Source: Actinospineispora eucalypti (GTDB lineage Bacteria; Actinomycetota; Actinomycetes; Mycobacteriales; Pseudonocardiaceae). From it: a DNA stretch of 64,000 nucleotides. Location of the stretch: contig JACHMT010000002.1 in the NCBI GenBank assembly GCA_014208095.1, forward strand, positions 1,054,001-1,118,000, read 5' to 3'. The notes under the pieces were generated by a model. The model worked only from the letters and a program-made list of their open reading frames with translations. It had not been told where the DNA came from and ran no database searches. This document shows positions 41,959 to 50,509 of the stretch, in pieces; positions within the stretch are counted from its first letter, which is position 1, and the number at the start of each line of letters is the position of its first letter. The position numbers and the translations under genes are program-made.

Positions 41959-42795
41959 ATGCAAACCGAACAGGCGCCGAAACCGCGAACCACGCAGGGC
42001 CGCTGGTTCGAGGACTTCACCGTCGGCGAGACCTTCACCAGCCGGCCGCGCACGATCACCGCGCACGACCTGGCCGCCTTCACCCAGCTGTCCGGCGACG
42101 ACCACCCGCTGCACGCCGGCCCGGACGGCCCGCTGCACGGCCCGTTCGGCATCGCCGTGGCGATGGGCCTGCTGCACGGGCTCGGCCTGCACGGGCCGGC
42201 GGTGCTCGGGTTGCTCAACACGCACTGGGACTACCGGCGGCCGCTGCGGGTCGGTGACACGGTGCGGCTGCGGATGACGGTGGTGCGCTGCCGGCGGACC
42301 ACCGACGGCGGGCGGGGCGTGGTCACCCGGCACATGCGCCTGGTCGACGACCGCGGCGGCACCGTGCAGGAGGGCACCACCTCGGCACTGTTCGAGGCCA
42401 GCGGCTCCGGCCCCGACCCGGCCGGGCGGGCGTTCGGCACGGTGGCCTGGGGCGAGACGCTCACCGCGAACCTCCCGGCGGGCTTCGCCGACGCCCTGGC
42501 CGGCTGGGACGGCGCGATCGGCCTGCGCGCGGGCGAGCACGAGGTGGGTCTGCGGGTGTACCGGGGCCGGGTGATCGAGGTCGCCGGGCGGCCCGCCCTC
42601 GGCCCCACCTTCACCGTCGAGGCCGACGAGCTGACCTGGACCGAGCTGGTCACCGCGCCGGCCAACGAGTTCACCCGGTTCGCCATGGCCGGCCGGTTCA
42701 CCGTGCGCGGCAACGGCTACGAGTACCTGCGTCTGACCCGCCCGCTGCACCTGCTGGCGGACGCCGCCCGAACCGCCGCCGAGGAGCCAGCATGA
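41959..42795 (+). CDS. MaoC-like double hotdog dehydratase
   Basis: A 278-residue protein with two hotdog domains, as in (R)-specific enoyl-CoA hydratase 2 and FAS1-like dehydratases. The first domain starts RWFEDFTVGETFTSRPRTIT and has LAAFTQLSGDDHPLH, the catalytic Asp/His loop (near 49-58); the second spans about 140-260. It would hydrate or dehydrate an acyl-CoA. ATGA overlap with the next gene ties it to an alpha/beta hydrolase and a ligase. The start follows GAAGGGAGCGC, close behind the TetR operator. Confidence 0.85.
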   Translation: MQTEQAPKPRTTQGRWFEDFTVGETFTSRPRTITAHDLAAFTQLSGDDHPLHAGPDGPLHGPFGIAVAMGLLHGLGLHGPAVLGLLNTHWDYRRPLRVGDTVRLRMTVVRCRRTTDGGRGVVTRHMRLVDDRGGTVQEGTTSALFEASGSGPDPAGRAFGTVAWGETLTANLPAGFADALAGWDGAIGLRAGEHEVGLRVYRGRVIEVAGRPALGPTFTVEADELTWTELVTAPANEFTRFAMAGRFTVRGNGYEYLRLTRPLHLLADAARTAAEEPA

Positions 42796-43595
42796 GATAC
42801 CTGCGCGTCGCCGGCACGACCTGCTTCGTCGAGGAGCACGGGACCGGCATCCCGGTGCTCTGCCTGCACACCGCCGGGCAGAGCGGGGCGCAGTGGCGAC
42901 ACGTCGCCGGCGGCCTCGCCGCGCGCGGCTTCCGCGTGGTGGTGCCCGACCTGCCCGGCCACGGCCGCTCCGAGCCGGCCCTCGGTGGCCCGGTCACCGA
43001 TCTCGGCGACTACGCCGAGTGGTGTCTCGAGCTGCTCGACGTGCTCGGGCTCCGCCACTGCCACGTGGTGGGCTGCTCGATCGGCGGCAAGATCGCCCTG
43101 GATCTGGCCTGCCGGGCGCCGGACCGGCTGGCCGGGGTGGTCGCGATGGCCGCCGATGCCTGGGCCGGCGGGTCGCCGAGCGAGCGGGGACTGCGCCGCG
43201 AGCTCTCCGACGTGGCCGCGCCGAGCCGGACCGACCGCACCCACCTGGGCACGCTGGCCGTGGTCGGGCGCTCGGTGCCGCAGGCCCGCGCCGAGCTGAT
43301 CGCCACCATGCACCGCCGGGAGGACCCCACCGTCTCGACGTCCGACCTGATCGGCTGGACCACCCACGACCTGCGCACCCGGCTGCGCCGGATCAGCTGC
43401 CCCACCCACCTGGTGGTCGGCACGGACGACCTGTGGCTGGAACCGGCCAGGGTGCGGTGGGCGGCCGACCGCATCGCGGGCGCGCGGTACACCGTGCTGG
43501 ACGGCATCGGGCACTATCCGATGGAAGAGATCGAGGGCTTCGACGAGGTGCTGGCCGGCTGGCTGGTGGAGCTGGAGAACGGGGTGGCGGCATGA
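42792..43595 (+). CDS. Alpha/beta hydrolase
   Basis: A 267-residue alpha/beta hydrolase. The nucleophile elbow GCSIGGKIA has serine (near 97), the oxyanion region is CLHTAGQSG (near 24-32), LPGHGRSEP follows, and the catalytic Asp/His are in TDDLWLEP and GIGHYPMEE. This fold opens ring-cleavage products or hydrolyses esters and lactones. It overlaps both neighbours by ATGA, so dehydratase, hydrolase and ligase are one coupled operon. Substrate unknown. Confidence 0.9.
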   Translation: MRYLRVAGTTCFVEEHGTGIPVLCLHTAGQSGAQWRHVAGGLAARGFRVVVPDLPGHGRSEPALGGPVTDLGDYAEWCLELLDVLGLRHCHVVGCSIGGKIALDLACRAPDRLAGVVAMAADAWAGGSPSERGLRRELSDVAAPSRTDRTHLGTLAVVGRSVPQARAELIATMHRREDPTVSTSDLIGWTTHDLRTRLRRISCPTHLVVGTDDLWLEPARVRWAADRIAGARYTVLDGIGHYPMEEIEGFDEVLAGWLVELENGVAA

Positions 43596-45262
43596 CCGAC
43601 CCGGCCGAGCGCGAGCCCGCCGTCCCGCCGCACCCGGTCCCGGCGCACCCCACTCCCGGACCGCTGCCCAGTGATCTGCCGGACCTGCTCGGCCGGCTCG
43701 CCGAGCGCGACCCGGATGCGGTCGTCGCGCTGGACAAGGGACCCGCCGGGGAGACCATCCCGGTCACCCGGGGCGAGCTGTGGCGGCGCACCGGCGCGCT
43801 GGCCGAGGAGCTGCGCGAGCGGGGTGTCGGTGCCGGAGACTGTGTCGCGGTCTGGCTGCCCAACTGGACCGACGCCCTGGCCTGGCAGTTCGCCGCCGCC
43901 GCGCGCGGGGCGCACGTGATCGGGATCAACACCCGGTACAACGTCGAGGAAGTCCGGCACGTGTTGGACCGGGCCCGCCCGGTGCTGGTGGCGCTGGCGC
44001 ACGACTTCCACGGCCTGGACCTCGTCGGGCGGCTCAAGGCGGCGGTCGGCGACACGGCCGGCCCGCCGGTCGCGGTGATCGCCGGGCCGGGCCGCACGGC
44101 GCCCGACCCCGGCGGAGCGGACGTCGGCGGCGGTGCCTGGGTGCCGGGCGGGACCGACGGCGGCGTCACGGCGTCGGACCCGGCGGACCTCGTGGTCGCG
44201 TTCACCACCTCCGGCTCGACCGGCCGGCCCAAGCTGGCGGCGCACGCCGGGGCGGGTGTCCTTGCGCATGCCGTCGCGGACGCGGCGGCGCTGGGCATTG
44301 CGGAGGGCGACCGCGTGCTGTGCGCCCTGCCGCTCTCCGGGGTGTTCGGATACAACACCGCGATGGCCGCGCTGGCCGCCGGCGGGGTGTGCGTGTTCGC
44401 CCCGGTGTTCGCCGCCGACCAGGTGCTGGACGACATGGCGGAGCACCGGGTGACCCACGTGGTCGGCGGGGACGACCTGGTGCTCCGGCTGGCCGAGGCC
44501 TGGCGGGAGCGCCCGCGTGACCTCTCCGCGTGGCGCTGGTGGGGCGCCGCCGACTTCCAGGGGCGTTCCCGCGAGCTGGCCGCCTGGGCCGGGGACAGCT
44601 TCGGCACGCTGACCTCCGGAGTCTACGGCTCCTCCGAGCTGTTCGCGCTGACGTCACTCTGGCCGCACGCCGAACCGGAGCCGGGCCGCTGGTCCGGCGG
44701 CGGCCGGGTGGTGCACGAGGGCATCCGGGTCCGGGTGTGCGACCCCGCCACCGGGCGGGTGCTCGGCCCGGGCGAGGAGGGCGAGCTACAGTTCCGCGGC
44801 CCCAACGTGGTCGACGCCTACCTGGGTGCCGAGGTGCCGGACGCGTTCACCGAGGACGGCTGGTTCCACTCCGGCGACCTGGGCACCATGGTCGACGACG
44901 GGGTGTTCGGCTACGTCTGCCGGATGGGCGACGCGCTGCGGCTGCGCGGCTTCCTGGTCGACCCGGCGGAGATCGAGCTGCGCCTGGCCGCGCATCCGGA
45001 GGTGCACACCGCGAAGGTGGTCGGCATCCCCGGTGAGGACGGCGGCACGGTGGCCGTCGGCTTCGTGGTCCCGGAGCCGGGCACCGCACCCGACCCGGCG
45101 GCGTTGCGGGACTGGTGCGCCCGTGGCCTGGCGCCGTTCAAGGTGCCCTCGGTCGTGCGGGTGATCGAGGAGATGCCCACCACCTCCGGCACCAACGGCA
45201 CCAAGATCCGGGCGGCCGCGCTGCGCGAGCTGGCGGCCGGCTGCCGGCTCAGGCCGGGCTGA
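43592..45262 (+). CDS. AMP-forming acyl/aryl-CoA ligase
   Basis: A 556-residue adenylate-forming enzyme. The P-loop reads FTTSGSTGRPKLAAH, then GVYGSSELF replaces the usual YGxTE motif, FHSGDLG is the hinge Asp region, and the C-terminal TTSGTNGTKIRAAAL lacks the exact SGKIxR pattern but keeps a lysine. A 30-residue Pro-rich extension precedes the domain. It activates the acid substrate of the operon. The ATG overlaps the hydrolase stop (ATGA). The gene ends 14 bases into the convergent PAS gene. The altered motifs suggest a substrate outside the common fatty acids. Confidence 0.9.
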   Translation: MTDPAEREPAVPPHPVPAHPTPGPLPSDLPDLLGRLAERDPDAVVALDKGPAGETIPVTRGELWRRTGALAEELRERGVGAGDCVAVWLPNWTDALAWQFAAAARGAHVIGINTRYNVEEVRHVLDRARPVLVALAHDFHGLDLVGRLKAAVGDTAGPPVAVIAGPGRTAPDPGGADVGGGAWVPGGTDGGVTASDPADLVVAFTTSGSTGRPKLAAHAGAGVLAHAVADAAALGIAEGDRVLCALPLSGVFGYNTAMAALAAGGVCVFAPVFAADQVLDDMAEHRVTHVVGGDDLVLRLAEAWRERPRDLSAWRWWGAADFQGRSRELAAWAGDSFGTLTSGVYGSSELFALTSLWPHAEPEPGRWSGGGRVVHEGIRVRVCDPATGRVLGPGEEGELQFRGPNVVDAYLGAEVPDAFTEDGWFHSGDLGTMVDDGVFGYVCRMGDALRLRGFLVDPAEIELRLAAHPEVHTAKVVGIPGEDGGTVAVGFVVPEPGTAPDPAALRDWCARGLAPFKVPSVVRVIEEMPTTSGTNGTKIRAAALRELAAGCRLRPG

Positions 45263-45722
45263 CCGAGCGGATCGCGGCCGCCTGGCCGTGCAGGCGGCCC
45301 TCGGCGTCCACCAGGTTCCACACGGTGGCGTTCTCGATCCAGAACTGGCTGCCGGACTTGGCCACCCGCAGCCCCCGGTAGTCGTCGCTGAACCCGTCGC
45401 GGGCCACGTCGCTCAGCAGCCGGGCGCGTTCCGCCCGGTCCACGTCCGCCGCCGAGAGCCGGGACGGCAGCCCGACGAACTCGGCCCAGTCGTAGCCGAA
45501 GTGCCGCTGGGCCGCCCGGTTGGCGTAGCAGAACCGGGGGTCCGCGCCCGGACGGTGGGCCAGCAGCGCCACCGGCGTCTCGCGGTACAGCCAGCGGGCC
45601 AGTTCCGGGCCGGGCGGCGGCCCGGGGACCAGGGGGCGCCCGACCACACGCAGGTGGCTGTCCACCAGCAGCGCGGCGAACTCGGGGTCCTCGGCATCCA
45701 CCGGCTCCCAGCCGTCACCCAT
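45249..45722 (-). CDS. PAS/MEKHLA-domain protein
   Basis: A 157-residue single PAS-like domain protein related to the MEKHLA family: FCYANRAAQRHFGYDWAEFV is the PAS core, followed by DGFSDDYRGLRVAKSGSQFW and IENATVWNLVDAEGR. No output domain. MEKHLA-type PAS proteins probably bind a small ligand or light-responsive cofactor. The ATG at 45722 is chosen over a GTG at 45734 since GAGAGG is well placed before it. It overlaps the ligase gene by 14 bases at its 3' end and follows the CoA-transferase genes with 15 bases between, so it may be the last gene of that operon. Confidence 0.8.
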   Translation of the reverse strand: MGDGWEPVDAEDPEFAALLVDSHLRVVGRPLVPGPPPGPELARWLYRETPVALLAHRPGADPRFCYANRAAQRHFGYDWAEFVGLPSRLSAADVDRAERARLLSDVARDGFSDDYRGLRVAKSGSQFWIENATVWNLVDAEGRLHGQAAAIRSVSPA

Positions 45723-45737
45723 CCCGCCGTCCACCTC

Positions 45738-46385
45738 TCAGACCCGTGCCGGCTCGACCGCCACCCGGTAGTCGGCCGAGGTGTGCCCGCGCACCCATTC
45801 CAGGGTGAACCCGTCGGCCACCTCGGTGAGCACCAGCCCGCCGTCGATCACCCGAAAGGTGGCCGCCTCGGTCACCACCACGTCCACCGGCCGCCGCGCG
45901 GTCAACGGGAAGGCGCACTCCGCCACGATCTTGGGCGAGCCGTCCTTGGCGGTGTGCGTGGTGGCCACCACCACGGTCCGCGCGCCGACGAGCAGGTCCA
46001 TCGCCCCGCCGACGCCGAGCACCGGCTTGCCCGGGATGGCCCAGTTGGCGATGTGGCCGGCCGCGTCGATCTGCAGCGCGCCGAGCACCGCCACCTCGAC
46101 GTGCCCGCCCCGGATCATCCCGAACGACTGCGAGCTGGCGAAGTACGCGGCGCCCGGCCGCGCGGTGACCGGCTGCTTGCCGGCGTGCACCAGGTCCGGG
46201 TCGACCCGGTCCGGGGCCGGGGTGGGGCCGACACCGAGCAGGCCGTTCTCCGTGTGCAGGTAGGCGGCGTGGTCGGGCAGGTGGTCGGCGACCATGGTGG
46301 GGATGCCGATGCCCAGGTTGACCACCGATCGGGCCGGGATGTGCGGGACCACGCGCGCCGCGATCCGCCGCTGAATGTCGCTCAT
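45738..46385 (-). CDS. CoA transferase subunit B (3-oxoacid type)
   Basis: A 215-residue beta subunit of a two-subunit 3-oxoacid/3-oxoadipate CoA transferase, which moves CoA from succinyl-CoA to a 3-oxo acid. The catalytic glutamate is in HTENGLLGVG (near 44-53), VNLGIGIPTMVAD is the start of the domain, and GGAMDLLVGAR is the family signature. It overlaps the alpha subunit by ATGA. The genes lie divergent from a LysR regulator whose repeat sites fill the shared promoter, the arrangement known for pca/cat genes of aromatic catabolism. Confidence 0.93.
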   Translation of the reverse strand: MSDIQRRIAARVVPHIPARSVVNLGIGIPTMVADHLPDHAAYLHTENGLLGVGPTPAPDRVDPDLVHAGKQPVTARPGAAYFASSQSFGMIRGGHVEVAVLGALQIDAAGHIANWAIPGKPVLGVGGAMDLLVGARTVVVATTHTAKDGSPKIVAECAFPLTARRPVDVVVTEAATFRVIDGGLVLTEVADGFTLEWVRGHTSADYRVAVEPARV

Positions 46386-47068
46386 CGGGTCCTCCTCACC
46401 AGTACGTCCACGAACAGGTGCGGGGTGACGATCTCCTCCGGGTCCAGCGCGCCGGCCGGGACGACCTCGTCGACCTCGGCGATCACCAGGTCGGCGGCGG
46501 TCGCCATGTCGGGGTTGAAGTTGCGCGCGGTCTTCGCGTAGACCAGGTTGCCGAGCTCGTCCGCCGCGCGCGCCCTGACCAGGGCCACGTCGGCGCGCAG
46601 GCTCTCCTGGTAGATGTGCGGCTCGCCCCGGATCACCCGCTCCTCGCGGCCCTCCCCCAGCGCCGTGCCCCAGCCGGTGCGCGTGTAGAACCCGCCGATG
46701 CCCGCGCCGCCGGCCCGGATCGCCTCGGCCAGCGTGCCCTGGGGCAACAGGTCGATCTCCAGCCGGCCCGCCGCGTGCGCGGCCACCACGTCCGGGTTGC
46801 TGGTGAAGTACGAGCCGACGGCCTTACGCACCCGACCCTCCAGCAGCAGCCGGCCGAGGCCGCGGCCCGGCTCCCCCAGGTTGTTGCTGATCACAGTGAG
46901 GTCGGTCGCCTCGGGCCGCGCGAGCAGGCCCTCGATCAGGGTCAGCGGAGCGCCGACCAGGCCGAAGCCGCCGACCATCAGAACGGCCCCGGCGCGCACG
47001 CCGGAGAGTGCCCCGGCCACGTCGCGCACCAGCGACGGCGGTGAGGGCGCGGTGGTGGGGGAAGCCAT
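46382..47068 (-). CDS. CoA transferase subunit A (3-oxoacid type)
   Basis: A 228-residue alpha subunit. The CoA-binding motif MVGGFGLVGAPLTLIEGL is clear, followed by LTVISNNLGEPGRGLGRLL and GTLAEAIRAGGAGIGGFYT. The ATG at 47068 is preferred to an upstream in-frame one that would lie in the LysR operator region. The promoter-proximal gene of the pair, overlapping subunit B by four bases. It could serve 3-oxoadipate (aromatic acids) or acetoacetate; the LysR neighbour favours the former. That is inference. Confidence 0.93.
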   Translation of the reverse strand: MASPTTAPSPPSLVRDVAGALSGVRAGAVLMVGGFGLVGAPLTLIEGLLARPEATDLTVISNNLGEPGRGLGRLLLEGRVRKAVGSYFTSNPDVVAAHAAGRLEIDLLPQGTLAEAIRAGGAGIGGFYTRTGWGTALGEGREERVIRGEPHIYQESLRADVALVRARAADELGNLVYAKTARNFNPDMATAADLVIAEVDEVVPAGALDPEEIVTPHLFVDVLVRRTR

Positions 47069-47093
47069 ACCGTAACGACACCACCGAAACTTC

Positions 47094-47140
47094 CAGATGT
47101 CCAACATCTGTTCAACGCAGTCCCATATCTTCTAGATATG
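47094..47140. promoter_or_regulatory. Two 17-bp LysR-type binding sites
   Basis: CAGATGT-CCA-ACATCTG (47094-47110) and CATATCT-TCT-AGATATG (47124-47140) are both perfect 7-3-7 palindromes, with centres 30 bases apart, about three helical turns. Both contain the T-N11-A pattern of LysR targets. They fill the divergent region between the CoA-transferase and LysR starts; the second overlaps the LysR start codon. Confidence 0.75.
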
Positions 47141-48019
47141 AGATTCCGCCGGCTCCAGTACTTCGTCGCGGTCGCCGAGGAGCTCAGCTTCACCCGCGCC
47201 GCCGAACGCCTGCACATGGCCCAGCCGCCGCTCAGCCAGCAGATCGCGCTGCTGGAGAAGGACCTCGGCGTGACGCTGGTGGACCGGACCCGCCGGACCA
47301 TCCGCCTCACCTCGGCCGGCGCGGCGCTGCTGCCCGAGGCCCGCCGCCTGCTCGCCGAGCTGGACGACGCCGCCCGGATGGTGCGCCGGGTCGGCGCCGG
47401 GGCGGTCGGCCGGCTGACCGTGGGGTTCGTGCCCACCGCCATCAACGGCGATCTCCCGGAACTTCTACTCGCGTTCCGCGAGGGTTACCCGGAGGTCGAG
47501 CTGGTGCTGCGCGAGCTGGCCCCGGACCCACTGCTGCGCGCGGTCCGTGAGCGGCGGGTCGACGTCGGCCTGCTCTACCGCCCGTTCAGCGAGCCCGAGC
47601 TGGCCGAACACCGGCTGTCCAGCGAGCGGCTGCTGCTGGCGCTGCCCGAGGGACACCCGTTGGCGGCCGGCGGCGAGGTGTCGTTGACGGAGGTCCGCGA
47701 CGAGCCGTTCGTGCTCCCCGAGCAGCACGACATACCGGGAATCCACGCGGCCGTGGCGGCGACGTTCACCGACGCGGGCATCGCGCCGAGGGCCGCGCAG
47801 CGCGGGGTGTGGCTGGTACAGACGGTGCTCGGGCTGGTGGCCGCCGGGGTCGGGCGCGCCGTGGTGCCCGAGTCGGTCGAGGCGGTACGGCGCCGGGGCG
47901 TCGCGCTGCGCCCCATCCGGGACGCCCACCACCGGGTGGAACTGGCCGCCGCGTGGCGTCGTGATCACGACTCCGAGCCGCTGGCCAACTTCCTCGCCGG
48001 CATCGGCGCGCACATGTGA
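47138..48019 (+). CDS. LysR-family regulator of CoA-transferase genes
   Basis: A 293-residue LysR protein. The winged helix is RRLQYFVAVAEELSFTRAAE then RLHMAQPPLSQQIALLEKDL (residues 4-45), like CatM, BenM and PcaQ, which respond to muconate or protocatechuate-derived compounds. The effector domain follows from about 90. The start ATG lies within the second palindrome, so autoregulation is expected. Divergent to the CoA-transferase genes. A strong hairpin (48092-48132) ends the gene. Confidence 0.93.
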   Translation: MRFRRLQYFVAVAEELSFTRAAERLHMAQPPLSQQIALLEKDLGVTLVDRTRRTIRLTSAGAALLPEARRLLAELDDAARMVRRVGAGAVGRLTVGFVPTAINGDLPELLLAFREGYPEVELVLRELAPDPLLRAVRERRVDVGLLYRPFSEPELAEHRLSSERLLLALPEGHPLAAGGEVSLTEVRDEPFVLPEQHDIPGIHAAVAATFTDAGIAPRAAQRGVWLVQTVLGLVAAGVGRAVVPESVEAVRRRGVALRPIRDAHHRVELAAAWRRDHDSEPLANFLAGIGAHM

Positions 48020-48091
48020 GACCCGCCGTCAACGAGCGACCTACCCGGAGTAGGATCCGCTGCCTCGTCGCGATTCGTCGCGGCGACACAG

Positions 48092-48132
48092 GGTCGTCGC
48101 CCGGGAGACTCCCCCTAACCCGGGCGACGACC
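48092..48132 (+). terminator. 14-bp hairpin after the LysR gene
   Basis: Positions 48092-48105 are the exact complement of 48119-48132, with a 13-base loop (GTCGTCGCCCGGG arm). It is 73 bases after the LysR stop. No long U-run follows. Confidence 0.6.
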
Positions 48133-48731
48133 TGCCCTCCGCACCGCCGCGTCCCCGGCGGCGGCCGTCCGGGCATTTAACATTCGTTAGATCACCGAAC
48201 GGTAAAAAAACGCCGATCTGGTGGCTTAAACCGCCCGATCCGGTAAACCTCGGGCCAGCGGACCCGGACGGACACCCGAGCGCCGAGCGCGTGGCGCGAC
48301 CGGACACGGAAACGGAATAAATTCAGTAGGGATCCGATCCCCCGGTTTCGACCAATTGCCGCGCCGGATGGGTGAAAACGCATTTTGCCGGCCCGGCACC
48401 CACACCGACGCCGCAGGCCAGAGGGCCAAGGGAAGCTGCTGCCCGGCCGCGTGCTCCCCGCTCCGGACAGCGACTCCTCCCCCGACTCGGCTCGCCGATA
48501 CCCGATGTGAGCCGCGCCACGTTCAACGACCGGAAAGCAGTTTCGTTGCTGCACAGGCGGGGTCCGCGGGTGTGCCTGGACCGGCAACGGCCGTTTCCGG
48601 TGCGACACGCGAGAACATGTTCCACCAACTTCGACGCTCGGACCTGTAGCGTCGTCACGCCGGATGAGCCGCCGGCCGGTCCTCCCCCGACGCTGGACGG
48701 CGGCTCATCCCGGACCCCGTCGGGGAGCGAG
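48133..48731. other. Long intergenic region
   Basis: About 600 bases with no supported gene. It holds an A-rich stretch (GGTAAAAAAACG near 48200) and a possible promoter-like TTAACATTCGTTAGATCA (48177-48194), but no ribosome site followed by a family-like frame. Open frames on both strands here have no recognisable similarity. Confidence 0.45.
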
Positions 48732-49388
48732 CTACGAGGCCAGTTCGTCGATGAGGCGCGGAGAGATCCCGATCCCGGCATCGATCGCGTGCGCCGCGCG
48801 GAGCGTGGCGATCAGCGCGCGCACCACCAGGGTCGCCAGGTCCTCGCGGGGCAGGTCCGAGTTCCGCAGGTAGTCGATCAGGGACTCGGTCATGAACCCG
48901 GACCAGCCGTGCATCGCGGTGCGCAGCACCGGGCGGAACGGCTCCTGGACACCCAGCATGCGCATCAGCCGGGTCGCGGCGGTCCAGCGGAAGTCCTCGA
49001 TGATCGCGCGCACCTCGGGGTCCGAACCGCTGCCCCCGTGCATGAGCGCGAAGTACCCCTCCACGTTCTCCTCGACGAACGCGATGTGCCGCAGGATGCC
49101 CTCGCGCAGCATCGCCGCCGGAGTGTCCCCGGTGGGCGGTGCTTCGTGCACCGCGCGGAGGCGGTCCGCGGCGGTGTTCACCGTGGCCAGGTAGAGGCCG
49201 CGCTTGTTGGTGAAGTGGTGCGCGATCAAGCCGTAGGCGACGCCGGCCCGCTTGGCGATTTCGCTGGTGGTGACCTCGTCGTAGGCCCGCTCGGTGAACA
49301 GCTCCCGCGCGGCCTCGACGAGCAGCGCCCGGCGGTCGGGCCGACCGGCTGTCCCGGTCTCCGCGCAGGCCTCGTCGACGCTCACCAC
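48732..49388 (-). CDS. TetR-family transcriptional regulator
   Basis: A 218-residue TetR protein with helix-turn-helix LFTERAYDEVTTSEIAKRAG then VAYGLIAHHFTNKRGLYLAT (about 30-68). The C-terminal domain is helical and aromatic-rich. Start is GTG at 49388 or the adjacent GTG at 49385. It is flanked by a long non-coding region and by the HxlR gene on the same strand 57 bases away, with no clear divergent partner, so the target is unknown. It may act on a distant operon. Confidence 0.88.
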   Translation of the reverse strand: MVSVDEACAETGTAGRPDRRALLVEAARELFTERAYDEVTTSEIAKRAGVAYGLIAHHFTNKRGLYLATVNTAADRLRAVHEAPPTGDTPAAMLREGILRHIAFVEENVEGYFALMHGGSGSDPEVRAIIEDFRWTAATRLMRMLGVQEPFRPVLRTAMHGWSGFMTESLIDYLRNSDLPREDLATLVVRALIATLRAAHAIDAGIGISPRLIDELAS

Positions 49389-49445
49389 CCGCAGAGTGTA
49401 TACGCGCCGGTAACCAGCCCCGGCCTGCGCAAGGCGACGTGGGGA

Positions 49446-49820
49446 TCACCGAGGCCGGTGCCGCTGTACTGCCCGACCTGGTGCCGAGGGTGCCGCCTCG
49501 AGTGAACCGGCCCACCGCTCCGACCAGCGGTTGAGCGGGGAGATCGCCTCGCCAAGGTCCCCGCCCAGCTCGGTCAGTGTGTAGCTGCCGTCCGGTTGGC
49601 GCTCGACCAGGCCGGCGTCGACCAGCTCGCCGATCCGCCGGTAGAGCACCGAGGAGGACAGCCCGGGGCAGGCCCCCAGCATCGCGCGCGGGCCCAGTGG
49701 CCCGTCCCGCAGCTCCCAGAGCAGCCGCAGCGTCCAGCGCCGGCCGAGCAGGTCCAGCGCGGCCATGATCGGCCGGCCGGTGGTCGAACCGCGCACCGGC
49801 CGGCCCGGGATCCGCGGCAT
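49446..49820 (-). CDS. HxlR-family winged-helix regulator
   Basis: A 124-residue HxlR-type regulator. The winged helix covers about residues 16-105: IMAALDLLGRRWTLRLLWEL, then SSSVLYRRIGELVDAGLVER and the wing DGSYTLTELGGDL. HxlR proteins respond to aldehydes, quinones or oxidative stress, often by a conserved cysteine; one cysteine is present (GACPGLS). It is divergent from the CMD-family gene and the shared region holds repeats that are likely its operators. The ATG at 49820 was chosen as the family start. Confidence 0.88.
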   Translation of the reverse strand: MPRIPGRPVRGSTTGRPIMAALDLLGRRWTLRLLWELRDGPLGPRAMLGACPGLSSSVLYRRIGELVDAGLVERQPDGSYTLTELGGDLGEAISPLNRWSERWAGSLEAAPSAPGRAVQRHRPR

Positions 49821-49842
49821 CGGCGAACTCCTTTGTGTTGCG

Positions 49843-49888
49843 GAAAAAGAAACGTTAGCATCGGGTCGTCCGTTTCTGAAAAAGAAAC
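49843..49888. promoter_or_regulatory. HxlR operator region with direct and inverted repeats
   Basis: GAAAAAGAAAC occurs exactly twice, at 49843-49853 and 49878-49888, 35 bases apart. The second lies in a palindrome GTTTCT-GAAAA-AGAAAC (49872-49888). This A-rich pair stands out against the high-GC background between the divergent HxlR and CMD genes. Confidence 0.65.
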
Positions 49889-49911
49889 ACTCGAGCGAGG
49901 AGGCACCGCCC

Positions 49912-50472
49912 GTGACGCCCCGAATCGAACCGCTGCAACCCCCGTACGACCCGGAGGTGGCCGAGCGGCTGGCCGCGCTCAGCGCGCCCGGCACCGAACC
50001 GATCCGGCTGTTCCGCACCTTCGCGCGCAACCTGCCGATGGCCGCCGGGCTGAACGCCTGGGGGCGGTACTACCTCAGCCGCCAGCTCTCCCTGAGCCTG
50101 CGCGACCGGGAGCTGGTCATCGACCGGGTCACCGCGCGGTGCGGCTGCGACTACGAGTGGGGCGTGCACATCGCGGTCTTCGGCGAGCGGGCGGGCCTCA
50201 CCGAGGAACAGGTGCGGTCCGTCGCGCACGGCACCCCCGCCGATCCGTGCTGGACCGGCCACGACGCACTGGTGCTCGAGGCGGTGGACGCGCTGCACGA
50301 CACGGCGACCATCGGGGACCCGCTGTGGTCACGCCTGTCCGCCGAGCTCAGCGAGGCCCAGTTGCTCGACCTGTGCCTGCTCAGCGGCTGGTACCACGCG
50401 ATCAGCTACGCGGCCAACGCCGCCCGGGTCACCCCCGAGGACTGGGCACCCCGGCTGGCCGACGCGCGCTGA
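49912..50472 (+). CDS. Carboxymuconolactone decarboxylase/AhpD-family protein
   Basis: A 186-residue CMD-family protein. The core RELVIDRVTARCGCDYEWGV then HIAVFGERAG holds the CxC...H pattern of peroxidase-like AhpD/CMD proteins. Such proteins decarboxylate lactones or reduce peroxides. The GTG start follows GAGCGAGGAGG. It is probably the target of the divergent HxlR regulator, by analogy with other HxlR-CMD pairs. Substrate not known. Confidence 0.88.
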   Translation: MTPRIEPLQPPYDPEVAERLAALSAPGTEPIRLFRTFARNLPMAAGLNAWGRYYLSRQLSLSLRDRELVIDRVTARCGCDYEWGVHIAVFGERAGLTEEQVRSVAHGTPADPCWTGHDALVLEAVDALHDTATIGDPLWSRLSAELSEAQLLDLCLLSGWYHAISYAANAARVTPEDWAPRLADAR

Positions 50473-50509
50473 GTCCGAGCGTCTCCGGACGGGATGCCAC
50501 CATGGACGG

